Source: Pseudomonadaceae bacterium (lineage in GTDB: Bacteria; Pseudomonadota; Gammaproteobacteria; Pseudomonadales; Azotimanducaceae). Taken from it: a DNA stretch of 64,000 nucleotides. The notes under the pieces are model-generated. The model was not told where the DNA came from. It did not search any database and saw only the letters and a list, made by a program, of their open reading frames with translations. Where the stretch lies: the NCBI GenBank assembly GCA_024743435.1, contig JANSWO010000007.1, forward strand, positions 124,001-188,000. Reading direction: 5' to 3'. The position numbers and the translations under genes were made by a program. This document shows, one piece after another, positions 40,031 to 49,528 of the stretch; position 1 is the stretch's first letter; every line of letters begins with the position of its first letter.

Positions 40031-40339
40031 CTAGCTCTGCGTCCCGGCAAGTTCGCGTTCGAGTGAGATGAACTTTTCGGCAAGCCGTTCAGGGTCTACG
40101 TGGTAGCGGCCTTCGGCGATCTGCGCGCGTATCGCTTCGACCCGGGATTTGTCGACTTCCGGGAGATCGCGTACTTCGGCTTCCAGGCGGGTAAGGCGGC
40201 TCGCATCGCCACTGAGATCCACCTCAACTCGGGTGCCAGACGCCTGAGAGTCCGGCTGCGATGATTTCGCAGACTCAGAACCTGGCTCGCGAATAGCGCG
40301 TTCGCGAATCTGATTGGAGCCTATATTGTTGATATCCAT
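40031..40339 (-). CDS. flgM: Anti-sigma-28 factor FlgM
   Basis: A 102-residue protein, disordered and polar at the N-terminus, with the sigma-28-binding C-terminal helices VDKSRVEAIRAQIAEGRYHVD and LAEKFISLERELAG. It holds FliA until the hook is finished and is then exported. I use the ATG at 40339, and a GTG at 40348 would add three residues. A sigma-28-type promoter lies just upstream, so FlgM is under the control of the sigma it inhibits. Confidence 0.92.
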   Translation of the reverse strand: MDINNIGSNQIRERAIREPGSESAKSSQPDSQASGTRVEVDLSGDASRLTRLEAEVRDLPEVDKSRVEAIRAQIAEGRYHVDPERLAEKFISLERELAGTQS

Positions 40340-40370
40340 GGTTATCACTCAGTGCGGTATTACCTAAGGA

Positions 40371-40399
40371 CGGTATCGGCCGGATCCGGGTAAAACTTT
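40371..40399 (-). promoter_or_regulatory. Sigma-28 promoter for flgM-flgN
   Basis: On the minus strand TAAAGTTT (from 40399) precedes GCCGATACC (40371-40379). TAAA and GCCGATA are separated by 16 bases, matching the FliA consensus TAAA-N15/16-GCCGATAA. The flgM ATG is 32 bases downstream. Confidence 0.75.
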
Positions 40400-40478
40400 A
40401 GAACAAATCTGAAAAAAATCCTGCGCTACCTGCCACTGGTCGACTATCAGCCTCAGACTGCATGGGCAGCAAGTCTCA

Positions 40479-41213
40479 TTAGGGTGGCTCGGTTGCGACG
40501 ACGCCGGCTGCGGCCACCCAACCACGAACCACTCGGTTACTGCGCTCGTTGCGTATGCGAATAGGCTCGCCCGCCGCGCCAGCTGCCAGTGCCACGCCTT
40601 CAGCTTCTATCGTGATACCGCCGCGATTCGACCTCAACACCACATCATCGCCACGTTTCACGAGCACTGCTGGTTCAAGCACGCTGTTGCTCAGCAGAGA
40701 CCCGGCTGGTAGCGGGCGTTTCAGCGCCAGCCCGGTTGCCTGTTGAGGCGCGAGCCAGCCATTGCGCTCATGGGTGACATCGCGCTGCTGGACAACAACG
40801 TCGCTTGCGCTAAGCACGGCGCCGCGTGACATGGCCTGCCGCGTGGTAGCTGCCTGGGCGGTCAGCGATATCTGCGCAGGAAGGAAGATTGACCACGTGG
40901 CAGCTGCATCCCGGCAAACGACCTTCAGCGATACCCGCCCGCGCAGGTTGGCCTGTGGCAGATGAAATGCCGGATCAGAGCATGGTTTTAGCCGCAGGCG
41001 CGGATCGAGAGGCAGGATGGCTGAGTTGACCTCAGCGTTGTCGTAGCGCTGTTGTGCCTGTTGATCAAGCCACTGCTCTGCCTGAGTTAGCCAGGATAGG
41101 TTGTGGGGTTGCTCACTGGCGTGCGCCTGGGTGTTGGCGGTCAGCGTGAATAGCACCGTTAGCGTTGTCGCGATCAGACTTGCCCGGCGCTTGTTTGCTG
41201 CGTGTTTACTCAT
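40479..41213 (-). CDS. flgA: FlgA, P-ring assembly chaperone
   Basis: A 244-residue periplasmic protein with a signal peptide (LIATTLTVLFTLTANTQAHA). The SAF domain in the middle, RQAMSRGAVLSASDVVVQQRD, and the C-terminal VLVKRGDDVVLRSNRGGITI and RIRNERSNRVVRGWVAAAG are typical. It helps FlgI form the P ring. The start is the ATG at 41213. The frame is open to 41429 but without signal. It is divergent from flgB, and GG-N10-GC sequences suggest a sigma-54-type promoter just upstream. Confidence 0.9.
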   Translation of the reverse strand: MSKHAANKRRASLIATTLTVLFTLTANTQAHASEQPHNLSWLTQAEQWLDQQAQQRYDNAEVNSAILPLDPRLRLKPCSDPAFHLPQANLRGRVSLKVVCRDAAATWSIFLPAQISLTAQAATTRQAMSRGAVLSASDVVVQQRDVTHERNGWLAPQQATGLALKRPLPAGSLLSNSVLEPAVLVKRGDDVVLRSNRGGITIEAEGVALAAGAAGEPIRIRNERSNRVVRGWVAAAGVVATEPP

Positions 41214-41560
41214 GCCGAAGTGATAGCACAGGGCGAATCGTTTGCCAGTGCTCCGGGTTACAAGACGGCGACGTATTGACGGCCAAAGCCAGACAGTTCG
41301 CTGGTGAATTGGCGCTTTTCGTGCGCTGCTGAGCTCCGATGGCACCGCCAAACGGCGGCAAGAGCTCGCCAATTCGCCGGCAAAAACCTGCCGCTCTGGC
41401 CTGGAAACCCCGTTGTGAGGCGTGTTCATGAGATTGGGGGGGCCGTGAGTTATTCATGCAGCGCCTAATCAGCTACTCGCGCGGTACCGGGCGGACCTGC
41501 GTTCATCTTTACGGCCCGTCTCATGCATCCTTTTAACCGATATGAGCGATTTAATCGTTT
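41214..41560. other. flgA-flgB intergenic region, structured
   Basis: It includes a weak sigma-54-like site for flgA (41232-41247, minus, TGGCAA-N5-TCGCC, 19 bases from the ATG) and an inverted repeat GAATTGGCG / CGCCAATTC (41306-41314 / 41367-41375) enclosing a CCGCC-AAAC-GGCGG stem. These may be regulator-binding or mRNA structures. No gene is seen. Confidence 0.4.
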
Positions 41561-41576
41561 TGGCACGAAGCTTGCT
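41561..41576 (+). promoter_or_regulatory. Sigma-54 promoter of the flgB operon
   Basis: TGGCACGAAGCTTGCT matches the -24/-12 consensus TGGCAC-N5-TTGCW exactly. It lies 90 bases upstream of flgB, and the FleQ/FleR-type activators it would need are encoded at 61.1-63.7 kb. Confidence 0.85.
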
Positions 41577-41665
41577 GTCTACCGCTACGTCGCCGCGACT
41601 TGCCTCGAGCAGCTCCGGCACATCGGTTTGAACGAGTAGCAACTTAGAAAGGCGGGTCAGCAGAC

Positions 41666-42088
41666 GTGACCATCAATCTCGATAACGCACTAGGCGTACA
41701 TCCCTCAGCGCTCGCGCTGCGTGCCCAGCGCATGGAGATGCTGGCCAGCAACGTCGCGAATGCGGATACCCCAGGCTACCAGGCCCGCGATATCGACTTT
41801 GCCGCGGCGCTGTCACGTGCAGAAAACACTCAGCGCAGTGGCCAGCTAACCGCGACGGCGTCCGGGCACTACGGAACGAATGCCAGCGCCGCGAGCGCAA
41901 GTCGGTTGGCGTCGGGTGATCAAGACCTGTTGTACCGAACACCATCTGCTGCATCGCTTGATGACAACACGGTGGATGTGCAGCGCGAGCAGGCAGAAAT
42001 TGCCCGCAACAACGTGATGTTTCAGGCCAGCCTGCGATTCACAGACAGCCGCTTCAAGGGCCTTATTACTGCCCTGAAAGGAGAATAG
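41666..42088 (+). CDS. flgB: FlgB, proximal rod protein
   Basis: A 140-residue rod protein, first of the flgB-flgL operon. The N-terminal rod/hook motif is HPSALALRAQRMEMLASNVANADTPGYQARDIDF in two continuous blocks, and the C-terminal half has VDVQREQAEIARNNVMFQASL. The start is GTG with a modest AAAGG site. Length and order are normal. It joins the MS-ring/FliE base to the rod. Confidence 0.93.
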   Translation: MTINLDNALGVHPSALALRAQRMEMLASNVANADTPGYQARDIDFAAALSRAENTQRSGQLTATASGHYGTNASAASASRLASGDQDLLYRTPSAASLDDNTVDVQREQAEIARNNVMFQASLRFTDSRFKGLITALKGE

Positions 42089-42090
42089 TT

Positions 42091-42513
42091 ATGCCTCTGC
42101 TCAATGTGTTTGACGTATCCGGAAGCGCGATGTCTGCGCAAACGGTTCGGCTCAATACAACGGCTTCCAACCTTGCGAACGCGCAAAGCGTGGCCAGTAG
42201 CGTCGATGAGACCTATCGCGCGCGACATCCGGTGTTCGCAGCTCAGCTCGACAATGCGCTGGATCAGCATCGGGCCTCTTCTTCAGCCGGCGTCGATGTT
42301 CTAGGGATCGTCGAAAGCGATGCGCCATTAGATATGCGCTTCGAACCGGAGCATCCCATGGCGGATGAGAACGGTTATGTGGCCTATCCGAACGTCAACG
42401 TGGTGGAAGAGATGGCGAACATGATCTCAGCCAGCCGGTCCTTCGAATTGAACGTGGACATGATGACCTCAGCTAAGTCGCTGACCGAACGACTCTTGCG
42501 GCTCGGGCAGTAG
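42091..42513 (+). CDS. flgC: FlgC, proximal rod protein
   Basis: A 140-residue rod protein two bases after flgB, with AGGAG before the ATG. Motifs are SGSAMSAQTVRLNTTASNLANAQS at the start and GYVAYPNVNVVEEMANMISASRSFE at the end, the usual FlgC pattern. Normal length. Confidence 0.94.
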   Translation: MPLLNVFDVSGSAMSAQTVRLNTTASNLANAQSVASSVDETYRARHPVFAAQLDNALDQHRASSSAGVDVLGIVESDAPLDMRFEPEHPMADENGYVAYPNVNVVEEMANMISASRSFELNVDMMTSAKSLTERLLRLGQ

Positions 42514-42552
42514 CGCGATGACTAACAATTTCAGGCAGCAGGAGATCACGAG

Positions 42553-43209
42553 ATGGAGATAGCCGGCATCAGAAGCGCCGACCAGCTAAATGCTGCAAGC
42601 GCGGCCTCGGAGCCAACGGATGAGCTCGGCGAGGCCGAATTCATGGAGTTGTTCCTCGCCCAGTTGAGCAATCAAGACCCACTGGATCCCGCAAAGAACG
42701 AAGAGTTTGTGGCCCAGCTGGCCCAGTTTTCGAGCCTTGAAGGCATCACTGATCTGAATGAGTCGATGGCAACAGTCTCTTCAGCCATCAACGCCCAGCT
42801 TACCTTGCAGTCGGCCTCACTCGTTGGGCGCTCGGTTCTGGTGCCGACTAATCAGACCTACATGGAAGGCGCTGGCTTCAGCGGCAACATCGAACTCAGC
42901 CAGGCGACCAGTAGCCTGTCGGTAGAAATCGTTGATCAGGCCGGACAAAGCGTTCGTCGACTCGATCTCGGAACTCAGGGCGCGGGTTCGCTGCGTTTTG
43001 TCTGGGATGGCACCGATGAGCTCGGTAATCCGATGCAGCCTGGTATTTACGGGGTTCGAGCGTCGAGTCTGCTCAGCGGCGAAAACGTTGAGCAGACCGT
43101 TGAGTTACCCGAACGCGTAGTCAGTGTGAGCCTCAATGGTGGTGCGGCTCGAGTGAATCTCGCTGGTGGCACAGATGTGTCCGTCAATGAGATTCGAGAG
43201 ATTCAGTAG
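42553..43209 (+). CDS. flgD: FlgD, hook-capping scaffold
   Basis: A 218-residue hook-cap protein. The N-terminal FlgD signature FMELFLAQLSNQDPLDPAKN and FVAQLAQFSSLEG is followed by the Ig-like part with VDQAGQSVRRLDLG and FVWDGTDELGN. It is needed for hook polymerisation by FlgE and is not kept in the finished organelle. Normal length, unlike the enlarged FlgE next to it. Confidence 0.93.
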   Translation: MEIAGIRSADQLNAASAASEPTDELGEAEFMELFLAQLSNQDPLDPAKNEEFVAQLAQFSSLEGITDLNESMATVSSAINAQLTLQSASLVGRSVLVPTNQTYMEGAGFSGNIELSQATSSLSVEIVDQAGQSVRRLDLGTQGAGSLRFVWDGTDELGNPMQPGIYGVRASSLLSGENVEQTVELPERVVSVSLNGGAARVNLAGGTDVSVNEIREIQ

Positions 43210-43285
43210 CGATCTGCCATCAAAGCAGAACAAGGAATAGCGCAGGTCCCAAGCCTGCATAGATTGAGTAACGGAGTACAGATAC

Positions 43286-46099
43286 ATGGCGTTTAACATA
43301 GCTCTCAGCGGATTGAATGCGGCATCTCGCGAACTGTCCATCACCGGTAACAATATCGCTAACGCATCGACGGTCGGATTCAAATCGTCTCGAGCGGAAT
43401 TTGCCGATGTTTTTTCGGCGAGTTTGCAGGGTGCTGGATCGAACCAGATTGGTAGCGGTGTAAAGCTTGCGAGTGTTGCCCAGCAGTTTGACCAGGGCAA
43501 CATCTCCTTTACTAACAACAGCCTTGACCTGGCTATCGATGGCAACGGGTTCTTTGTGCTCAGTGACGGCGGCTCCCGAATATTCTCGCGCGCCGGTGCG
43601 TTCGGCGTCGATGACGAGGGTTTTGTTGTCGCTAACTCCGGTGCTCGGGTGCAGGGTTTCACTGCCAGCTCCACCGGCTCGTTGTCCGGAATTCTCGGTG
43701 ATCTTCAACTGACGACTAACAACCTGGAGCCTGCTCAAACGACGCGCGTTGAGGCGGCGGTCAATCTGGATGCCCGTGCGACGGTACTGTCCGAGATCGG
43801 TAACACCATTTCTACTACCGGCGGTGCTGTTGGTGTTGCGCAGACAGGTCTCGCCACCGCGACTCCCTCAATTTTGGAGACCTCGGCTGCTCCAACTCCG
43901 TTTGACTTTGGAGTGAACCTGGCCTCGAACATTACTGCTGGCAGCGCCATCACGCCGTTTGATTTCAGTGGTGGTGCTGCGTCTACCTTCGAGATTTCGT
44001 TGGCTGGATCGAGCGTCGGCAGCGAAAACACGACGGTTACGATTACTCTCGATAAAAATATTGCGAACTTGCAGGATCTGATTAGCGACATCGAAGACGA
44101 TCTCGCAGGGACGGGAATCGGTATCAGCGTGCGGGAAAATCCGGCCGCGCTGGCGCGTTTAGAGTTTGTCGCGATCAATAGCGGCGAAGCGTCGACCATT
44201 ACGATCGACCCCTCTGACAACGCAAACTTCGGTGCTGGCGTAACCCGCGCGGACGTTGAGGCAGCGCTTGGCGGGATAGCGTTAGGCCAGGGCGGTGCTG
44301 GCGCGAGCAATACAAATCCCGATCCTTATGGCGGCACACCGACGGTTGGCGAAGTTGGCAATATTTCGGCGGCCAGTTTCGATCTTACGGTAGCTGGCTC
44401 CAGCGGTAGCAACGGCACGGTGACCGTTACGTTGGATTCGGATATCACCGATGTGAACGATCTTATCAACGACATTCGCGATGACCTGATTGCTTCTTCT
44501 CTGTCGGTTGATGTCCAGGAAGATCCGGATAATCCTGGACAGCTCCAGTTCTTCTCAACAGTGGCAGGGGAGAATTCGGCGATCACGGTTTCCAATCTGG
44601 ATACCTCCAACATCGGTGTAACCAACACCGACCTGGTTAACACGCTGAACCTGGCGACTGGCGTCTCCGTTCCGGGTACGGCCTCTGTAGGTAACGGCTA
44701 CTTAGCCCAATCGATAAACGTCACTTATCCGGACGGCAGCGTTGAGAGCGTGTCCACCAGCAATGGTCAGTCAGCTCGCGAGATCGCCAGTCTGTTTGGC
44801 GGCACGGGCTTGCCTGGAGTGTCGGCGGCCGCATCAACTTCCGCCACACTGACGGCCGCGGACTTTACGAACACCAGCGCGACGCTGGAGGTTTCGCTCA
44901 ATGGCGTATCGCTAAGCGGATCGACCCTAACCGCGCTCGCTGATGCCATTAACACGACACCAGGTCTTGGTACGGTATCGGCGTCCGTTGACAGTAACGG
45001 TGATCTTCTAGTGAACGATCAGGTTGGCAACGACCTGGTGTTCTCGGTCACTGGTGGCGCTGCAGATAGCGTGGGTGTCGTCGGCCCCTCAGGTGCCGTG
45101 GTGAATATCACACCGACCGGTACACCGGCTGCGGCAGTAGGCGGCAGCGTCGAGTTTACTCTGACGGAAGGCATCCGGCTCACCGATGCGAACCCAGCAG
45201 GTGCCAATCTGTTCGGCGCGCTGGATGAATCCGCGTACTCGCAGTTTGTGCTCAATGAGTTTGATCCAACCAACCAGGACACCTACAACTCCGCGACCTC
45301 CCTAACGATCTTCGACAGCCTGGGTAATCCTCACGTACTGTCGATGTACTTCGTGAAAGAGCGATTTAACGAGGACATTCCAAGCCAGGAAGCGAACACC
45401 TGGACGATGTTCGCGCAGATCGATGGTCGCGATGTTGGCGATCCGGATCCAAACCTGCCTCCACCTCAGAATGCGGAGGCGACTCGCGCTCGCTATCAGG
45501 TGCAGTTCAACGCGGATGGGACACTGAACCCGGTCGGGACGGACAGCATGTTGATTTCTAACTGGACGCCGCTGGATGAGGACGGCAACGCCAATGGCGC
45601 GGTTGGCTCACTGAACGTGCTCGACGGTGGAGCCCTGCCGATTCTGGACCCACCCGTGAGTTCTAACTTTGAGATCCGTCTCGGCGAATCCACGCAGTTC
45701 GGTGCGAGCTTCGCCGTGAACGGTCTGAACCAGGACGGTTACAACTCCGGCGAGTTGTCTGGTCTGAACATTGATACGGAAGGTGTCATCAGCGCTCGTT
45801 TCACTAACGGCCAGAACCAGGTTCTTGGCCAGGTAGCGATTGCCGACTTTGCGAATGTTGAGGGTTTGTCCTCGCTCGGGGATAGCGCCTGGACGCAGTC
45901 GAATACGTCTGGCGAGCCGGTGATTTCGGCGCCGGGTTCTGGATCTTTAGGTGCCATTACCTCCGGTGCGCTGGAGGAGTCGAACGTTGAGCTCTCGGAG
46001 CAGCTCGTACAACTGATTATTGCCCAGCGAAATTTCCAGGGTAACGCCAGGACCATCTCGACCGCCGATGAGATCACCCAGACCATCATCAACCTCTAG
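43286..46099 (+). CDS. flgE: FlgE, hook protein, strongly enlarged
   Basis: A 937-residue hook protein, more than twice the roughly 400 residues of enteric FlgE. The ends are normal: NIALSGLNAASRELSITGNN and SNVELSEQLVQLIIAQRNFQGNARTI. The extra mass is a central insertion with a tandem duplication. FEISLAGSSVG...DIEDDLAGTGIGISV (from about residue 234) and FDLTVAGSSGS...DIRDDLIASSLSVDV (from about 365) are about 131 residues apart. A third related block has VSLNGVSLS with ALADAINTTPGLGTVSASVD. This probably builds a large outer domain on the hook surface. Confidence 0.93.
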   Translation: MAFNIALSGLNAASRELSITGNNIANASTVGFKSSRAEFADVFSASLQGAGSNQIGSGVKLASVAQQFDQGNISFTNNSLDLAIDGNGFFVLSDGGSRIFSRAGAFGVDDEGFVVANSGARVQGFTASSTGSLSGILGDLQLTTNNLEPAQTTRVEAAVNLDARATVLSEIGNTISTTGGAVGVAQTGLATATPSILETSAAPTPFDFGVNLASNITAGSAITPFDFSGGAASTFEISLAGSSVGSENTTVTITLDKNIANLQDLISDIEDDLAGTGIGISVRENPAALARLEFVAINSGEASTITIDPSDNANFGAGVTRADVEAALGGIALGQGGAGASNTNPDPYGGTPTVGEVGNISAASFDLTVAGSSGSNGTVTVTLDSDITDVNDLINDIRDDLIASSLSVDVQEDPDNPGQLQFFSTVAGENSAITVSNLDTSNIGVTNTDLVNTLNLATGVSVPGTASVGNGYLAQSINVTYPDGSVESVSTSNGQSAREIASLFGGTGLPGVSAAASTSATLTAADFTNTSATLEVSLNGVSLSGSTLTALADAINTTPGLGTVSASVDSNGDLLVNDQVGNDLVFSVTGGAADSVGVVGPSGAVVNITPTGTPAAAVGGSVEFTLTEGIRLTDANPAGANLFGALDESAYSQFVLNEFDPTNQDTYNSATSLTIFDSLGNPHVLSMYFVKERFNEDIPSQEANTWTMFAQIDGRDVGDPDPNLPPPQNAEATRARYQVQFNADGTLNPVGTDSMLISNWTPLDEDGNANGAVGSLNVLDGGALPILDPPVSSNFEIRLGESTQFGASFAVNGLNQDGYNSGELSGLNIDTEGVISARFTNGQNQVLGQVAIADFANVEGLSSLGDSAWTQSNTSGEPVISAPGSGSLGAITSGALEESNVELSEQLVQLIIAQRNFQGNARTISTADEITQTIINL

Positions 46100-46130
46100 T
46101 AATCGGATCTAGCTCGGGAGATTAATCGCT

Positions 46131-46871
46131 ATGGATCGCTTGCTCTACGTTGCCAGCACGGGTGCGTCTCACATTGAGCGTTCGCAGGCTGTGCATGCGA
46201 ACAATCTTGCCAATGTCGGCACGGACGGGTTCCAGGCAGACATGGCGCAAGCAAGAGCCATGCAGGTTTTTGGTGAGGGCATGCCCAGCCGGGTCTATGC
46301 GCTGACTGAAAATCCTGCAACGGATCAGTCGCGCGGAGCACTGCTATCCACATCGCGATCTCTTGATGTGGCGGTTTCAGGTAATGGCTACCTCGCGGTG
46401 GCGATGCCGGATGGCAGTGAGGGCTATACCCGCGCCGGCAAACTGCAGGTCGATGCTCTGGGACAGCTGACTACCAACAAGGGCCTGCCTGTGCTTGGTG
46501 ATGGCGGTCCGATAGCTCTGCCGCCATACAGCAGTCTGGACATTGGTTCAGACGGATCAATCTCAATTGTGCCGGCGGGACAGGGTCCGGAAACCCTTGC
46601 CCAGGTTGAGCGCATCAAATTGGTGGCGCCGGATCCAACAGAGCTGGTCAAAGCTGAGGACGGCGTGCTGCGCCGTCGGGACGGCGGCGTCGAGCCGGCT
46701 TCGGCTGAGATCGGTGTGGTGTCGGGAATGCTTGAACAGAGCAATGTCAATGCTGTGCACGAAATGACAGAGATCATATCGCTTGCGCGTCAATTCGAGA
46801 TCGAAGTGAAACTCATGAAGACCGCTGAACAGCTGGATGAAGCAGCAGCGGCGCTTGTACAAATCGGCTAG
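46131..46871 (+). CDS. flgF: FlgF, proximal rod protein
   Basis: A 246-residue rod protein. VASTGASHIERSQAVHANNLANVGTDGFQAD at the start (in two blocks) and GYLAVAMPDGSEGYTRAGKLQ, then SNVNAVHEMTEIISLARQFE at the end are standard. Normal length. It lies between flgE and flgG in the conserved order. Confidence 0.93.
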   Translation: MDRLLYVASTGASHIERSQAVHANNLANVGTDGFQADMAQARAMQVFGEGMPSRVYALTENPATDQSRGALLSTSRSLDVAVSGNGYLAVAMPDGSEGYTRAGKLQVDALGQLTTNKGLPVLGDGGPIALPPYSSLDIGSDGSISIVPAGQGPETLAQVERIKLVAPDPTELVKAEDGVLRRRDGGVEPASAEIGVVSGMLEQSNVNAVHEMTEIISLARQFEIEVKLMKTAEQLDEAAAALVQIG

Positions 46872-46926
46872 CGCCACGCGTGAGAAACCGCGCTGGCTGT
46901 AGCTGGTGCTTAAGGAAAGAAAGCAA

Positions 46927-47712
46927 ATGAACAATGCATTGTGGGTAAGTAAGACCGGCCTTGGCGCTCAGGACGAGGCATTACGAGTGACGGCGAACAA
47001 TCTCGCGAACGTCTCAACCGTCGGCTTCAAGCGCGATCGAGCAAGCTTCGAAGACCTTCTTTACCAGGTGCAACAACAGCCTGGCGCTCTCTCATCTCAG
47101 GACACCACACTGCCGAGCGGCTTGCAGTTGGGAACGGGTGTGCGCGTCGGAGCGACTCAGAAGATATTCACCCAGGGCAGTCTGCAGACGACTGAGCAGG
47201 CTATGGACTTGGCGATCGATGGCCGCGGTTTCTTTCAGATCGCTCGCCCGGATGGCTCGGTCGCCTATACACGCAATGGTGATTTCAATGTGGATCAGGA
47301 TGGACGCCTGGTGAACTCCCAGGGCTATCCCGTCGAGCCTGGTATCAATATTCCGGACAACGCGAGCACGATAACGATAGGTGTCGATGGCACAGTCACT
47401 GCGATGGTTGCGGGTGACCCCAGTGCTACTCAGCTCGGCAATATCCAGCTCGTCGACTTTATTAACCCCAGCGGCCTGCAGGCAGCTGGCGGAACACTGC
47501 TACTGGAAACCCCGGCCAGCGGAGCACCCCAGCAGGGAACGCCTGGTCAAAACGGGCTGGGTTCGATTGCCCAGGGGATGCTGGAATCGTCGAACGTTTC
47601 TGTCGTTGAGGAGATGGTGAACATGGTCTCCACCCAGCGCGCCTACGAGATGAACTCACGCGTCGTCTCAACGGCGGATCAGATGCTGCAATACATCACT
47701 CAGAACATCTAA
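46927..47712 (+). CDS. flgG: FlgG, distal rod protein
   Basis: A 261-residue distal rod protein. The start MNNALWVSKTGLGAQDEALR was preferred over an upstream in-frame start because of family length and the AAGGAAAG site. NNLANVSTVGFKRDRASFEDLLYQ, GRGFFQIARPDGSVAYTRNG and the terminal SNVSVVEEMVNMVSTQRAYE are highly conserved. Normal length. Confidence 0.95.
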   Translation: MNNALWVSKTGLGAQDEALRVTANNLANVSTVGFKRDRASFEDLLYQVQQQPGALSSQDTTLPSGLQLGTGVRVGATQKIFTQGSLQTTEQAMDLAIDGRGFFQIARPDGSVAYTRNGDFNVDQDGRLVNSQGYPVEPGINIPDNASTITIGVDGTVTAMVAGDPSATQLGNIQLVDFINPSGLQAAGGTLLLETPASGAPQQGTPGQNGLGSIAQGMLESSNVSVVEEMVNMVSTQRAYEMNSRVVSTADQMLQYITQNI

Positions 47713-47721
47713 GAGAGCGTC

Positions 47722-48420
47722 ATGAGAAATTGGAAACCACGCGCAACCCTGATGTTTGTCTTAGTTACAGCCTTGCTTGTCTCGGGCTGCATCAGCGCGC
47801 CGCCGGTGCGAGACGATATCTCGAGCTATCGTCCCACCTACCCGATAACGCAAGCTGCAGAACCTATCAGCGATGGCTCGCTATTTCGCAGCACGCGCAA
47901 TGTGGCCTTATACAGCGATCGCACTGCCAGCCAGGTCGGCGACATCATTACTGTTCGCCTTGAGGAAGCTACGACCGCTAGCAAAAGCGCTGAAACGACG
48001 GTATCCAAGAGTACGGGTGTCGATATGGCTGAGCCGACGGTTCTCGGTTCACTGGTGCGAGGCGTAGCAGCGAACGCTGGTGTCGCCACCAGCCTGTCGT
48101 CGAATAACGATTTCACCGGCAGCGGTGAGTCGGATCAAAGCAATTCTCTGCGCGGCACAGTGAGCGTCGTTGTCGCGGAGGTGTATCCAAACGGGTTGCT
48201 GCGCGTTGAAGGTGAGAAGTGGTTGACGCTCAACCAGGGTGAAGAATTTGTCCGCGTCAGCGGCCTGATCCGCCCCGATGACGTTGGCTTCAATAATGAA
48301 GTCTCGTCCTTGCAACTCGCCGATGCTCGCATTGCCTACGGCGGTAAAGGCGGCCTTGCGGACAGTAACCGCATGGGTTGGCTTGCTCGCTTCTTCCTCA
48401 GCCCGTTACTTGGATTCTGA
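47722..48420 (+). CDS. flgH: FlgH, L-ring lipoprotein
   Basis: A 232-residue outer-membrane L-ring protein. It has a lipoprotein signal with lipobox LLVSGC (Cys23). [22 protein letters not shown] and [21 protein letters not shown] are the FlgH core, and the end [20 protein letters not shown] and [18 protein letters not shown] is typical. Normal length. The stop is almost contiguous with flgI. Confidence 0.95.
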   Translation: MRNWKPRATLMFVLVTALLVSGCISAPPVRDDISSYRPTYPITQAAEPISDGSLFRSTRNVALYSDRTASQVGDIITVRLEEATTASKSAETTVSKSTGVDMAEPTVLGSLVRGVAANAGVATSLSSNNDFTGSGESDQSNSLRGTVSVVVAEVYPNGLLRVEGEKWLTLNQGEEFVRVSGLIRPDDVGFNNEVSSLQLADARIAYGGKGGLADSNRMGWLARFFLSPLLGF

Positions 48421-48421
48421 T

Positions 48422-49528
48422 ATGACTCGACTACTCTCGATCGTCGTCAGTGTGGTGTTGTTGCTATCTGCGCCGAGTGCGTTCGGCCAACGCATCAAGG
48501 ATCTTGCCAGCGTCGCTGGCGTGAGGAGTAACCCGCTTATTGGCTATGGGTTAGTGGTTGGTCTGGACGGCAGTGGCGATCAGACGTCACAAACGCCGTT
48601 TACCGTTCAAACCTTTCGCAACATGTTGCGCGAATTCGGTATTCAGATGCCCCCAGGGGTGAATCCTCAGCTGAAGAATGTCGCAGCGGTCTCTATTCAC
48701 GCCAAGCTGCCAGCGTTCGCTAAGCCAGGACAGACGATAGACATTACTGTCTCATCCCTCGGTAACGCGAAATCTTTACGTGGCGGTACCCTGCTGGTCA
48801 CGCCTCTCAAGGGTCTGGACAACAACGTCTACGCGATCGCTCAAGGCAACCTGGTGGTCGGTGGCTTTGGTGCCCAGGGCCAGGACGGTTCATCCATCAC
48901 GGTGAATGTCCCGAGTGTCGGCCGTGTGCCTGGCGGGGCGATGGTCGAGCGGCCTGCACCCGGCGGATTTGGCGATCGACCCGAATTGGTGTTGAACCTG
49001 CATGAATCGGACTTCACGACGGCGCGCCGGCTTGCTGAGCGGATCAACCTGACTTTTGGCGGCGGTGTTGCCGCCGCGTTGGATGGACGCTCGGTGCAGG
49101 TGCGTGCGCCCTCAGATGCCAATCAGAAAGTCTCCTTCCTATCGGTTATTGAGAACCTGGAAGTCACTCCAGGTGAGACTGCGGCTCGAGTCATCATCAA
49201 TTCTCGAACCGGCACGATTGTCATGGGTGAGAACGTCCAGGTTCTACCTGCTGCTATCACGCACGGAAACCTGTCGGTGATGATTTCGGAGAACATGGCT
49301 GTTAGCCAACCGAATGCCCTGGCAGAAGGCCAGACAGTGGTGGTGCCCAATACGGATATCGAAATCACGGAGGAGTCTGGCCGAATGTTCTATTTTGCTC
49401 CTGGTGCCGCGCTTTCCGAGTTGGTCAACGCCGTGAACGATGTTGGCGCAGCGCCCGGCGATCTGATGGCGATTCTCGAGGCGCTGAAACAAGCCGGCGC
49501 TCTGCGGGCCGAGATAGTAGTCATCTGA
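48422..49528 (+). CDS. flgI: FlgI, P-ring protein
   Basis: A 368-residue periplasmic P-ring protein with signal peptide ([19 protein letters not shown]). Conserved blocks are [53 protein letters not shown] and the C-terminal [20 protein letters not shown]. The ATG at 48422 follows the flgH stop directly. The upstream open frame is inside flgH and not used. Normal length. Confidence 0.95.
   Translation: MTRLLSIVVSVVLLLSAPSAFGQRIKDLASVAGVRSNPLIGYGLVVGLDGSGDQTSQTPFTVQTFRNMLREFGIQMPPGVNPQLKNVAAVSIHAKLPAFAKPGQTIDITVSSLGNAKSLRGGTLLVTPLKGLDNNVYAIAQGNLVVGGFGAQGQDGSSITVNVPSVGRVPGGAMVERPAPGGFGDRPELVLNLHESDFTTARRLAERINLTFGGGVAAALDGRSVQVRAPSDANQKVSFLSVIENLEVTPGETAARVIINSRTGTIVMGENVQVLPAAITHGNLSVMISENMAVSQPNALAEGQTVVVPNTDIEITEESGRMFYFAPGAALSELVNAVNDVGAAPGDLMAILEALKQAGALRAEIVVI

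Noticed and set aside
43735-46092. Several long minus-strand open frames opposite flgE (and likewise opposite fliC and fliD)
   Set aside because: They are antisense shadows of low-complexity, Thr/Ser/Ala-rich coding sequence. They have no ribosome sites and no family motifs.
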